NCBI RefSeq assembly: GCF_949987535.1
Contig: NC_080067.1
Location: 372,001-436,000, forward strand
DNA: 64,000 nucleotides
Source of the DNA: Balaenoptera acutorostrata
Taxonomy: Eukaryota; Chordata; Mammalia; Artiodactyla; Balaenopteridae
Direction of reading: 5' to 3'
In this document: positions 1 through 10,576 of the stretch, piece after piece
Numbering within the stretch: position 1 is the first letter of the stretch
Layout of the letters: each line of letters starts with the position of its first letter
Position numbers and translations under genes: made by a program
The notes under the pieces: generated by a model
The model's input: the letters and a program-made list of their open reading frames with translations, nothing else
Database searches by the model: none
What the model was told of the DNA's origin: nothing

Positions 1-141
1 CTATTCACCACACAAGAATATATCTGACTAGTAAGAATCTTCAAACCTATGTATTGATATCTCTCTGTAAGTGAGTCAAGGGGGTGTAAAGCGGCATAAA
101 CACAGCCGTGAAAAGCAGCTAAACCCCATTATAAAAATAAA
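1..141 (+). mobile_element. LINE-1 3' tail fragment cut by the window start
   Basis: The window opens inside the L1-derived stretch. AAGAATATATCTGAC, AACCTATGTATTGATATC and the terminal ATAAAAATAAAT match the last ~140 bp of the L1 3' end; the rest lies before position 1. Confidence 0.78.
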
Positions 142-961
142 TGACTTTTCAAAACCCGTGAAACAAAGACAGTGAAAGAGAGAGAAATTCTTACACAATT
201 CGTTCAGGGGCTGTGATGCAACCTAGATTGACCATATCTGGACCCACAGCTGATTGAGACATAAGGGTGGACACTCTTGGGGCTGAGAGGTTTGGTGAGG
301 TTGGGTGAGCCAACGCACACCCTTTAAAGTAATACTGCATGGTACTCATCCCATGGGTCCCAAATCTCCAGGTTCAAGGGCATCTTCCTACGTCGAAAAC
401 ATGCATGAGAAACCCAGAAGATGGTACACCGTGTGATCGGGAAAGGTTTCTAAAACGCACCTCATTTCTCATCTCCTTGTGCTCGGGTTCGCCATTCCAG
501 CCGCTTTACTAGCCATCTCCCTCCTTGGAGAATCAGCACCTTTAACGAAACTCCTGTTCCGTACAGGTTGCAATTAGTCCTGAGGATGAACGGGAAGAGG
601 GGGAACCAATGAGAGACTAGCTCTAGGGGTTGGGACAGGCACAGGTCACTCTATTTTCCCATCAGGAAGAAGAATTAACCACGAGCTCAGCCTGCTCCCC
701 AGAACCAGAAGAGGGCGTGAAGCAATCCTGCACTTTTGCGGCCAGCTCCCAAAAAGGCGACTTGAAAAATGGAGCTCAGGGGCACTGCAATTCCCAAACC
801 TGCAGAGTTATAAATGATAACTCTCGTCCACAAATATATTGAGGGAAGGCAACGAAGAGGATTTGAAAGCAAGGCAGAATTGCAGGAAACAGATTTCAGG
901 AGGTAGATTCGAATCGCCTTGAAAGAACATGAAAAGCGGCAAAACGTGGACAATGATGCCC
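142..961 (+). other. Anonymous satellite sequence left of the palindrome (monomer 1 as model)
   Basis: Unique-looking sequence with no family I recognise and no frame with gene-like properties. It contains the 8-bp CCCATGGG palindrome (351-358), the 4-bp subfamily indel (around 545-550) and the hairpin at 804-824. All other monomers carry the homologous segment. Confidence 0.7.
804..824 (+). repeat. Conserved short inverted repeat (8-bp arms, 5-bp spacer)
   Basis: AGAGTTAT, spacer AAATG, then ATAACTCT: a perfect 8-bp-arm hairpin about 137 bp left of the palindrome. It is preserved in every monomer I checked, except that monomer 35 has lost the outermost pair (60633). Confidence 0.85.
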
Positions 962-1033
962 TTGGCCAAAAAGGGCGTATGCATTTTTTCCTGAATATAT
1001 TCAGGAATAAACGCATACGCACTTTTGGGCCAA
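962..1033 (+). repeat. 72-bp palindrome, imperfect (monomer 1)
   Basis: TTGGCCAA occurs at or near both ends and CCTGAATATATTCAGG at the centre. Mismatches in this copy are GCATTTTTT against GGAATAAACGC, and GCACTTTTGGG on the right. It has no spacer. Confidence 0.93.
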
Positions 1034-1387
1034 CCAAGCAACCTGGAAAGGCAAATCATCGCTCCAAAGAAGTCTCGCTTCCCAGCGGGCAAAAGGGCCA
1101 TGCGGAAAAAAGTGTCCAAACCAGAAATGCAGGACCGGCCATGGAGAAATGGGAGCCTTGCTACGCTGATGGGCGGGATGTAAATTGCCAACAGCCACTC
1201 TGGAGAAGTGTACGGTGTGTCCTGAAACGTCTAAAAAGCACAGCTTAGAGACCATACGGCACTTCCACGCATGGGCGTATAAATTGGGAAAACTAAAAAT
1301 CAGCAAGACACAGGCACCCCAAAGTTTAGGGCTGCTTTGTTGACAAGAACCCCCACTTCATTACACCTTAAATATCCTGGGAAAGAG
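1034..1387 (+). other. Anonymous satellite sequence right of the palindrome (monomer 1 as model)
   Basis: About 354 bp between the palindrome and the L1-derived body. It is open in several frames and holds a TATAAAT at 1278-1284 that recurs in every monomer (TATAAAC in monomer 21). I see no gene, RNA or transposon signature in it. Confidence 0.65.
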
Positions 1388-1905
1388 AAAAATGGATAAA
1401 GAAGTGGTGGTCCTCATGTACAATGGAATATCACTCAGCCATGAAATCAAAGTCATAAGGCTTGTAGCAGCACGATGAGTGGATTTAGGTACGACGATTC
1501 TAAGTGAAAGAAGTCACACAGAAAAAGACACTTATCATAAGATATCACTTATAGAGGGAATGTAAAAACCACTACACTTGAACTGAAAGACAAAACAGAA
1601 GAGAGTCACACGTTTAGAAAACACACTATGGCTGTTGAACGGGAAAGGTGAGGTTGGGTGATGCATAAAAGAAGGGTTTCAAATTAGCTCAGATACCGTT
1701 CCATAAACCCAATATGTAATAGACAAGACCTACTCCTTGCTCAGTGAACTGGACTCAACACCCCCTATTCACCACACAAGAATATATCTGACTAGTAAGA
1801 ATCTTCAAACCTATGTATTGATATCTCTCTGTAAGTGAGTCAAGGGGGTGTAAAGCGGCATAAACACAGCCGTGAAAAGCAGCTAAACCCCATTATAAAA
1901 ATAAA
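1388..1905 (+). mobile_element. LINE-1 3'-end fragment built into every monomer (representative copy)
   Basis: From AATGGATAAAGAAG through ACAATGGAATATCACTCAG, AAGTGAAAGAAGTCAC, GATATCACTTATAGAG, AGACAAGACCTACTCC, AACACAGCCGTG and ATAAAAATAAAT, the order and spacing follow the extreme 3' part of ORF2/3'UTR of cetartiodactyl L1 as I remember it, plus-strand sense. It is too short and diverged to encode anything. The same piece occupies roughly (monomer start minus 377) to (start plus 140) at each of the 36 internal boundaries. The L1 insertion therefore predates amplification of the satellite. Exact ends and percent identity need an alignment. Confidence 0.82.
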
Positions 1906-3528
1906 TGACTTTTCAAAACCCGTGAAACAAAGACAGTGAAAGAGAGAGAAATTCTTACACAATTCGTTCAGGGGCTGTGATGCAACCTGGATTGACCATA
2001 TCTGGACCCACAGCTGATTGAGACATAAGGGTGGACACTCTTGGGGCTGAGAGGTTTGGTGAGGTTGGGTGAGCCAACGCACACCCTTTAAAGTAATACT
2101 GCATGGTACTCATCCCATGGGTCCCAAATCTCCAGGTTCAAGGGCATCTTCCTACGTCGAAAACATGCATGAGAAACCCAGAAGATGGTACACCGTGTGA
2201 TCGGGAAAGGTTTCTAAAACGCACCTCATTTCTCATCTCCTTGTGCTCGGGTTCGCCATTCCAGCCGCTTTACTAGCCATCTCCCTCCTTGGAGAATCAG
2301 CACCTTTAACTAAACTCCTGTTCCGTACAGGTTGCAATTTGTCCTGAGGATGAACGGGAAGAGGGGGAACCAATGAGAGACTAGCTCTAGGTGTTGGGAC
2401 AGGCACAGGTCACTCTATTTTCCCATCAGGAAGAAGAATTAACCACGAGCTCAGCCTGCTCCCCAGAACCAGAAGAGGGCGTGAAGCAATCCTGCACTTT
2501 TGCGGCCAGCTCCCAAAAAGGCGACTTGAAAAATGGAGCTCAGGGGCACTGCAATTCCCAAACCTGCAGAGTTATAAATGATAACTCTCGTCCACAAATA
2601 TATTGAGGGAAGGCAACGAAGAGGCTTTGAAAGCAAGGCAGAATTGCAGGAAACAGATTTCAGGAGGTAGATTCGAATCGCCTTGAAAGCACATGAAAAG
2701 CGGCAAAACGTGGACAATGATGCCCTTGGCCAAAAAGGGCGTATGCGTTTTTTCCTGAATATATTCAGGAATAAACGCATACGCACTTTTGGGCCAACCA
2801 AGCAACCTGGAAAGGCAAATCATCGCTCCAAAGAAGTCTCGCTTCCCAGCGGGCAAAAGGGCCATGCGGAAAAAAGTGTCCAAACCAGAAATGCAGGACC
2901 GGCCATGGAGAAATGGGAGCCTTGCTACGCTGATGGGCGGGATGTAAATTGCCAACAGCCACTCTGGAGAAGTGTACGGTGTGTCCTGAAACGTCTAAAA
3001 AGCACAGCTTAGAGACCATACGGCACTTCCACGCATGGGCGTATAAATTGGGAAAACTAAAAATCAGCAAGACACAGGCACCCCAAAGTTTAGGGCTGCT
3101 CTGTTGACAAGAACCCCGACTTCATTACACCTTAAATATCCTGGGAAAGAGAAAAATGGATAAAGAAGTGGTGGTCCTCATGTACAATGGAATATCACTC
3201 AGCCATGAAATCAAAGTCATAAGGCTTGTAGCAGCACGATGAGTGGATTTAGGTACGACGATTCTAAGTGAAAGAAGTCACACAGAAAAAGACACTTATC
3301 ATAAGATATCACTTATAGAGGGAATGTAAAAACCACTACACTTGAACTGAAAGACAAAACAGAAGAGAGTCACACGTTTAGAAAACACACTATGGCTGTT
3401 GAACGGGAAAGGTGAGGTTGGGTGATGCATAAAAGAAGGGTTTCAAATTAGCTCAGATACCGTTCCATAAACCCAATATGTAATAGACAAGACCTACTCC
3501 TTGCTCAGTGAACTGGACTCAACACCCC
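1765..3528 (+). repeat. Satellite monomer 2 (A-type, 1,764 bp)
   Basis: Nearly identical to monomers 1 and 3. The palindrome is at 2726-2797, with GCGTTTTTTCC in the left arm against GGAATAAACGC in the right. A private change gives GAGGCTTTGAAAGC at ~2621, where its neighbours have GAGGATTTG. The L1-derived stretch starting at the end of monomer 1 finishes at about 1905. Confidence 0.95.
1900..1905 (+). promoter_or_regulatory. AATAAA polyadenylation-signal remnant of L1
   Basis: AATAAA lies at the end of the L1-derived segment in nearly every monomer (136-141 in monomer 1; start plus 135 elsewhere). It is a fossil of the L1 tail. It is altered to ACTAAA in monomers 7 and 13. Nothing shows that it acts on a transcript today. 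Confidence 0.5.
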
Positions 3529-5292
3529 CTATTCACCACACAAGAATATATCTGACTAGTAAGAATCTTCAAACCTATGTATTGATATCTCTCTGTAAGT
3601 GAGTCAAGGGGGTGTAAAGCGGCATAAACACAGCCGTGAAAAGCAGCTAAACCCCATTATAAAAATAAATGACTTTTCAAAACCCGTGAAACAAAGACAG
3701 TGAAAGAGAGAGAAATTCTTACACAATTCGTTCAGGGGCTGTGATGCAACCTAGATTGACCATATCTGGACCCACAGCTGATTGAGACATAAGGGTGGAC
3801 ACTCTTGGGGCTGAGAGGTTTGGTGAGGTTGGGTGAGCCAACGCACACCCTTTAAAGTAATACTGCATGGTACTCATCCCATGGGTCCCAAATCTCCAGG
3901 TTCAAGGGCATCTTCCCACGTCGAAAACATGCATGAGAAACCCAGAAGATGGTACACCGTGTGATCGGGAAAGGTTTCTAAAACGCACCTCATTTCTCAT
4001 CTCCTTGTGCTCGGGTTCGCCATTCCAGCCGCTTTACTAGCCATCTCCCTCCTTGGAGAATCAGCACCTTTAACTAAACTCCTGTTCCGTACAGGTTGCA
4101 ATTTGTCCTGAGGATGAACGGGAAGAGGGGGAACCAATGAGAGACTAGCTCTAGGTGTTGAGACAGGCACAGGTCACTCTATTTTCCCATCAGGAAGAAG
4201 AATTAACCACGAGCTCAGCCTGCTCCCCAGAACCAGAAGAGGGCGTGAAGCAATCCTGCACTTTTGCGGCCAGCTCCCAAAAAGGCGACTTGAAAAATGG
4301 AGCTCAGGGGCACTGCAATTCCCAAACCTGCAGAGTTATAAATGATAACTCTCGTCCACAAATATATTGAGGGAAGGCAACGAAGAGGATTTGAAAGCAA
4401 GGCAGAATTGCAGGAAACAGATTTCAGGAGGTAGATTCGAATCTCCTTGAAAGAACATGAAAAGCGGCAAAACGTGGACAATGATGCCCTTGGCCAAAAA
4501 GGGCGTATGCATTTTTTCCTGAATATATTCAGGAATAAACGCATACGCACTTTTGGGCCAACCAAGCAACCTGGAAAGGCAAATCATCGCTCCAAAGAAG
4601 TCTCGCTTCCCAGCGGGCAAAAGGGCCATGCGGAAAAAAGTGTCCAAACCAGAAATGCAGGACCGGCCATGGAGAAATGGGAGCCTTGCTACGCTGATGG
4701 GCGGGATGTAAATTGCCAACAGCCACTCTGGAGAAGTGTACGGTGTGTCCTGAAACGTCTAAAAAGCACAGCTTAGAGACCATACGGCACTTCCACGCAT
4801 GGGCGTATAAATTGGGAAAACAAAAAATCAGCAAGACACAGGCACCCCAAAGTTTAGGGCTGCTCTGTTGAGAAGAACCCCCACTTCATTACACCTTAAA
4901 TATCCTGGGAAAGAGAAAAATGGATAAAGAAGTTGTGCTCCTCATGTACAATGGAATATCACTCAGCCATGAAATCAACGTCATAAGGCTAGTAGCAGCA
5001 CGATGAGTGGATTTAGGTACGACGATTCTAAGTGAAATAAGTCACACAGAAAAAGACACTTATCATAAGATATCACTTATAGAGGGAATGTAAAAACCGC
5101 TACACATGACCTGAATGACAAAACAGAAGAGAGTCACACGTTTAGAAAACACACTATGGCTGCTGAACGGGAAAGGTGAGGTGGGGTGATGCATTAAACA
5201 AGGGTTTCAAATTAGCTCAGATACCGTTCCATAAACCCAATATGTAATAGACAAGACCTACTCCTTGCTCAGTGAACTGGACTCAACATCCC
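3529..5292 (+). repeat. Satellite monomer 3 (A-type with a different tail, 1,764 bp)
   Basis: The front and middle match monomers 1-2 (palindrome 4490-4561, same variants as monomer 1). The L1-derived tail differs: GTTGAGAAGAACC (~4867), GTTGTGCTCCTCATG (~4933) and GACCTGAATGAC (~5108). The first two are shared with monomer 22 (38341 and 38403), about 33.5 kb away. A mosaic created by exchange or gene conversion is the simplest reading. Confidence 0.93.
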
Positions 5293-7052
5293 CTATTCAC
5301 CGCACAAGCATATATCTGACTAGAAAGAAGCTGCAAACCTATGTATTGATATCTCTCTGTAAGTGAGTCAAGGGGGTATAAAGTGACATAAACACAGCCG
5401 TGAAAAGCAGCTAAACCCCATTATAAAAATAAATTCCTTTTCAAAACCCGTGAAGCAAAGACAGTGAAAGAGAGAGAAATTCTTACAAAATTCGTTCATG
5501 GGCTGTGATGCAACCTCGATTGACCATATCTAGACCCACAGCTGATTGAGACATAAGGGTGGACACTCTTGGGGCTGAGAGGTTTGGTGAGGTTGGGTGA
5601 GCCAACGCAGACCCTTTAAAGTAATACTGAATGGTACCCATCCCATGGGTCCCAAATCTCCAGGTTCAAGGGCATCTTCCTACATCGAAAACATGCATGA
5701 GAAACCCAGAAGATGGTACACCGTGTGATCGGAAAAGGTTTCTAAAACGCACCTCATTTCTCACATCCTTGAGCTCGGGTTTACCATTCCATCCACTTTA
5801 CTAGCCATCTCACTCCTTGGAGAATCAGCACCTTTAACCTCCTCTTCCGTACAGGTTGCAATTTGTCCTGAGGATGAACGGGAAGAGGGGGAACCAATGA
5901 GAGACTAGCTCTAGGTGTTGGGACAGGCACAGACCACTGTATTTTCCCATCAGGAAGAAGAATTAACCACAAGCTCAGCCTGCCCCCCAGAACCAGAAGA
6001 GTCCCTGAAGCAATCCTGCGCTTTTGCGGCCCGCTCCAAAAAAGCGAGTTGAAAAATGAAGCTCAGGGGCACTGCAATTCACAAACCTGCAGAGTTATAA
6101 ATGATAACTCTCGTCCACAAATATATTGAGGGAAGGCAACGAAGAGGATTTGAAAGCAAGGCAGAATTGCAGGAAACAGATTTCAGGAGGTAGATTCGAA
6201 TCTCCTTGAAAGCACATGAAAAGCGGCAAAACGTGGAAAATTATGCCCTTGGCCAAAAAGGGCGTATGCGTTGTTTCCTGAATATATTCAGGAAACAATG
6301 CATACGCCCTTTTTTGCCAACCAAGCAACCTGGGAAGGCAAATCAGCGCTCCAAAGAAGTCTCGCTTCCCAGCGGGCAAAAGGGCCATGCGGAAAAAAGT
6401 GTACAAACCAGAAATGCAGGACCGGCCATGGGGAAATGGGAGCCTTGCTACGCTGATGGGCGTGATGTAAATTGCCAACAGCCACTCTGGAGAAGTGTAC
6501 GTTGTGTCCTGAAACATCTAAAAAAACACAGCTTATAGAGCATAGGGCACTTCCACTCATGGGCGTATAAATTGGGAAAACTAAAAATCAGCAAGACACA
6601 GGCACCCCAAAATTTAGGGCTGCTCTGTTGACAAGAACCCCCACTTCATTACACCTTAAATATCCTAGGAAAGAGATAAATGGATAAAGAAGTTGTGGTC
6701 CTCATGTACAATGGAATATCACTCAGCCATGTAATCAACGTCATAAGGCTAGTAGCAGCACGATGAGTGGATTTACGTACGACGATTCTAAGTGAAATAA
6801 GTCACACAGAAAAAGACACTTATCATAAGATATCACTTATAGAGGGAATGTAAAAACCGCTACACTTGAACTGAATTACAAAACAGAACAGAGTGACACA
6901 TTTAGAAAACACACTATGGCTGCTGAACGGGAAAGGTGAGGTGGGGTGATGCATAAAACAAGGGTTTCAAATTAGCTCAGATACCGTTCCATAAACCCAA
7001 TATGTAATAGACAAGACCTACTCCTTGCTGAATGAACTGGACTCAACATCCC
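5293..7052 (+). repeat. Satellite monomer 4 (B-type, 1,760 bp)
   Basis: First B-type monomer: AAGCTGCAAACC near the start, AATAAATTCC at the L1 end, and the 4-bp-shorter TAACCTCC. The palindrome at 6249-6320 carries paired changes in both arms (G at 6273, C at 6296), plus TTTTTTGCC at the right edge. It shares AGAGTCCCTGAAG (~5996) and AAAATGAAGCTC (~6053) only with monomer 26, 38,753 bp downstream. Confidence 0.94.
6249..6320 (+). repeat. 72-bp palindrome with paired arm substitutions (monomer 4)
   Basis: The left arm reads TTGTTTCC and the right arm GGAAACAA: G at 6273 faces C at 6296, so complementarity is kept although both differ from the common T/A pair. Remaining mismatches are ATGC on the right and the TTTTTTGCC edge. 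Confidence 0.92.
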
Positions 7053-8814
7053 CTATTCACCGCACAAGCATATATCTGACTAGAAAGAAGCTGCAAACCT
7101 ATGTATTGATATCTCTCTGTAAGTGAGTCAAGGGTGTGTAAAACGGCATAAACACAGCCGTGAAAAGCAGCTAAACCCCATTATAAAAATAAATTACTTT
7201 TCAAAACCCGTGAAACAAAGACAGTGAAAGAGAGAGAAATTCTTACAAAATTCGTTCAGGGGCTGTGATGCAACCTGGATTGACCATATCTAGACCCACA
7301 GCTGATTGAGACATAAGGGTGGACACTCTTGGGGCTGAGAGGTTTGGTGAGGTTGGGTGAGCCAACGCAGACCCTTTAAAGTAGTACTGCATGGTACCCA
7401 TCCCATGCGTCCCAAATCTCCAGGTTCAAGGGCATCTTCCTACATCGAAAACATGCATGAGAAACCCAGAAGATGGTACACCGTGTGATCGGGAAAGGTT
7501 TCTAAAACGCACCTCATTTCTCATCTCCTTGAGCTCGGGTTCACCATTCCAGCCGCTTTACTAGCCATCTCCCTCCTTGGAGAATCAGCACCTTTAACTA
7601 AACTCCTGTTCCGTACAGGTTGCAATTAGTCCTGAGGATGAACGGGAAGAGGGGGAACCAATGAGAGACTAGCTCTAGGTGTTGGGACAGGCACAGGTCA
7701 CTCTATTTTCCCATCAAGAAGAAGAATTAACCACAGGCTTAGCCTGCCCTCTGGAACCAGAATAGGGCCTGAAGCAATCCTGCGCTTTTGCGGCCAGCTC
7801 CCAAAAAAGCGACTTAAAAATGGAGCTCAGGGGCACTGCAATTCCCAACGCTGCAGAGTTATAAATGATAACTCTCGTCCACAAATATATTGAGGGAAGG
7901 CAACGAAGAGGATTTGAAAGCAAGGCAGAATTGCAGGAAACAGATTTCAGGAGGTAGATTCGAATGTCCTTGAAAGCACATGAAAAGCGGCAAAACGTGG
8001 ACAATGATGCCCTTGGCCAAAAAGGGCGTATGCGTTTTTTCCTGAATATATTGAGGAAAAAACGCATACGCCCTTTTGGCCAACCAAGCAACCTGGAAAG
8101 GCAAATCAGCGCTCCAAAGAAGTCTCGCTTCCCAGCGGGCAAAAGTGCCATGCGGAAAAAAGTGTCCAAACCAGAAATGCAGGACTGGCCATGGAGAAAT
8201 GGGAGCCTTGCTACGCTGATGGGCAGGATGTAAATTGCCAACAGCCACTCTGGAAAAGTGTACAGTGTGTCCTGAAACATCTAAAAAACACAGCTTAGAG
8301 AGCATACGGCACTTCCACGCATACGCGTATAAATTGGGAAAACTAAAAATCAGCAAGACACAGGCACCCCAAAGTTTAGGGCTGCTCTGTTGACAAGAAC
8401 CCCCACTTCATTACACCTTAAATATCCTAGGAAAGAGAAAAATGGATAAAGAAGTTGTGGTCCTCATGTACAATGGAATATCACTCAGCCATGAAATCAA
8501 CGTCATAAGGCTAGTAGCAGCACGATGAGTGGATTTAGGTACGACGATTCTAAGTGAAATAAGTCACACAGAAAAAGACACTTATCATAAGATATCACTT
8601 ATAGAGGGAATGTAAAAACCGCTACACTTGACCTGAATGACAAAACAGAAGAGAGTCACACGTTTAGAAAACACACTATGGCTGCTGAACGGGAAAGCTG
8701 AGGTGGGGTGATGCATAAAACAAGGGTTTCAAATTAGCTCAGATACCGTTCCATAAACCCAATATGTAATAGACAAGACCTACTCCTTGCTCAGTGAACT
8801 GGACTCAACACCCC
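7053..8814 (+). repeat. Satellite monomer 5 (mixed type, 1,762 bp)
   Basis: The front has the B-like AAGCTGCAAACC and also GTGTAAAACGGC; the middle has the A-like TAACTAAACTCC. The palindrome at 8013-8083 is 71 bp, with one T missing on the right and TTGAGG at the centre where most copies have TTCAGG. It shares CGCATACGCGTATAAA (~8318) with monomer 20, and CCATGCGTCCC (~7403) with monomer 27. A 188-codon minus-strand frame (7714-8280) is open but not credible as a gene. Confidence 0.94.
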
Positions 8815-10576
8815 CTATTCACCGCACAAGAATATATCTGACTAGTAAGAATCTTCAAACCTATGTATTGATATCTCTCTGTAAGTGAGTCAAGGGGGTG
8901 TAAAGCGGCATAAACACAGCCGTGAAAAGCAGCTAAACCCCATTATAAAAATAAATGACTTTTCAAAACCCGTGAAACAAAGACAGTGAAAGAGAGAGAA
9001 ATTCTTACACAATTTGTTCAGGGGCTGTGATGCAACCTGGATTGACCATATCTGGACCCACAGCTGATTGAGACATAAGGGTGGACACTCTTGGGGCTGA
9101 GAGGTTTGGTGAAGTTGGGTGAGCCAACGCAGACCCTTTAAAGTAATACTGCATGGTACCCATCCCATGGGTCCGAAATCTCCAGGTTCAAGGGCATCTT
9201 CCTACGTCGAAAACATGCATGAGAAACCCAGAAGATGGTACACCGTGTGATCGGGAAAGGTTTCTAAAACGCACCTCATTTCTCATCTCCTTGTGCTCGG
9301 GTTCGCCATTCCAGCCGCTTTACTAGCCATCTCCCTCCTTGGAGAATCAGCACCTTTAACTAAACTCCTGTTCCGTACAGGTTGCAATTAGTCCTGAGGA
9401 TGAACGGGAAGAGGGGGAACCAATGAGAGACTAGCTCTAGGTGTTGGGACAGGCACAGGTCACTCTATTTTCCCATCAAGAAGAAGAATTAACCACAGGC
9501 TTAGCCTGCCCTCTGGAACCAGAATAGGGCCTGAAGCAATCCTGCGCTTTTGCGGCCAGCTCCCAAAAAAGCGACTTGAAAATGGAGCTCAGGGGCACTG
9601 CAATTCACAAAGCTGCAGAGTTATAAATGATAACTCTCGTCCACAAATATATTGAGGGAAGGCAACGAAGAGGATTTGAAAGAGATGCAGAATTGCAGGA
9701 AACAGATTTCAGGAGGTAGATTCGAATCTCCTTGAAAGCACATGAAAAGCGGCAAAACGTGGACAATGATGCCCTTGGCCAAAAAGGGCGTATGCGTTTT
9801 TTCCTGAATATATTGAGGAAAAAACGCATACGCCCTTTTGGCCAACCAAGCAACCTGGAAAGGCAAATCAGCGCTCCAAAGAAGTCTCGCTTCCCAGCGG
9901 GCAAAAGGGCCATGCGGAAAAAAGTGTCCAAACCAGAAATGCAGGACCGGCCATGGAGAAATGGGAGCCTTGCTACGCTGATGGGCGGGATGTAAATTGC
10001 CAACAGCCACTCTGGAAAAGTGTACGGTGTGTCCTGAAACATCTAAAAAACACAGCTTAGAGAGCATACGGCACTTTCACGCATGGGCGTATAAATTGGG
10101 AAAAGTAAAAATCAGCAAGACACAGGCACCCCAAAGTTTAGGGCTGCTCTGTTGACAAGAACCCCCACTTCATTACACCTTAAATATCCTGGGAAAGAGA
10201 AAAATGGATAAAGAAGTGGTGGTCCTCATGTATAATGGAATATCACTCAGCCATGAAATCAAAGTCATAAGGCTTGTAGCAGCACGATGAGTGGATTTAG
10301 GTACGACGATTCTAAGTGAAAGAAGTCACACAGAAAAAGACACTTATCATAAGATATCACTTATAGAGGGAATGTAAAAACCACTACACTTGAACTGAAA
10401 GACAAAACAGAAGAGAGTCAAACGTTTAGAAAACACACTATGGCTGTTGAACGGGAAAGGTGAGGTTGGGTGATGCATAAAAGAAGGGTTTCAAATTAGC
10501 TCAGATACCGTTCCATAAACCCAATATGTAATAGACAAGACCTACTCCTTGCTCAGTGAACTGGACTCAACACCCC
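8815..10576 (+). repeat. Satellite monomer 6 (A-type, start of the 10.57-kb duplicated unit, 1,762 bp)
   Basis: An A-type front differs clearly from monomer 12. From 9306 onward the sequence matches 19875 onward at a constant offset of 10,569 bp, so the repeated segment begins inside this monomer. Palindrome 9775-9845 (71 bp, TTGAGG centre). A distinctive GAAAGAGATGCAG (~9677) replaces GAAAGCAAGGCAG and is shared only with monomer 12. Confidence 0.95.

Larger units (their letters stand above)
1..1764 (+). repeat. Satellite monomer 1 (A-type, 1,764 bp)
   Basis: A-type monomer with GAATCTTCAAACC near the start. The usual TAACTAAACTCC reads TAACGAAACTCC here, with a G near 547. The palindrome lies at 962-1033 and is imperfect: GCATTTTTTCC faces GGAATAAACGC, and the right arm has GCACTTTTGGG. 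With monomers 2 and 3 it shares variants seen nowhere else in the window, such as AAATCATCGCTCC and GAAACGTCTAAAAAGC. It is private in CTAGGGGTTGGG at ~624. The three form a small homogenised monomeric group with no higher-order pattern among them. Confidence 0.95.

Noticed and set aside
190..230. CENP-B box candidate around ATTCGTTCAGGGGC and at ATTCGAATCGCC
   Set aside because: Checked against TTCGNNNNANNCGGG on both strands: the required A and CGGG are not in register at any TTCG or CGAA I examined. Centromeric function is not supported by this motif.
904..920. tRNA-like B box at GTAGATTCGAATCGCC
   Set aside because: The core is a 10-bp palindrome GATTCGAATC. There is no correctly spaced A box, no T-arm stem and no cloverleaf around it.
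919..1248. 109-110-codon plus-strand frame present in most monomers
   Set aside because: It begins at TTG, not ATG, in a mammalian-type sequence. It overlaps minus-strand frames, and indels in palindrome and flanks shift its length between 83 and 119 codons from copy to copy.
1278..1284. TATAAAT as a promoter TATA box, repeated in every monomer
   Set aside because: No initiator, coding region or known transcript start is placed relative to it; a 7-bp AT-rich match in a repeated unit is weak evidence.
1388..1905. A complete or recent LINE-1 insertion
   Set aside because: Only ~515 bp of the 3' end is present, diverged and at the same place in every monomer, so it is part of the satellite unit rather than a separate insertion.
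2391..2606. 70-71-codon plus-strand frame with a Gln/Glu-rich start, in A-type and dimer-a monomers
   Set aside because: Not preserved: absent in B-type monomers and broken by a 1-bp deletion in monomer 34. No homologous protein recognised.
7714..8280. 188-codon minus-strand open frame, repeated at 30614-31180 and 34136-34702
   Set aside because: It is open in only three of 36 monomers, overlaps other long frames on both strands and crosses the palindrome. It has no domain, signal or splice context that I recognise.
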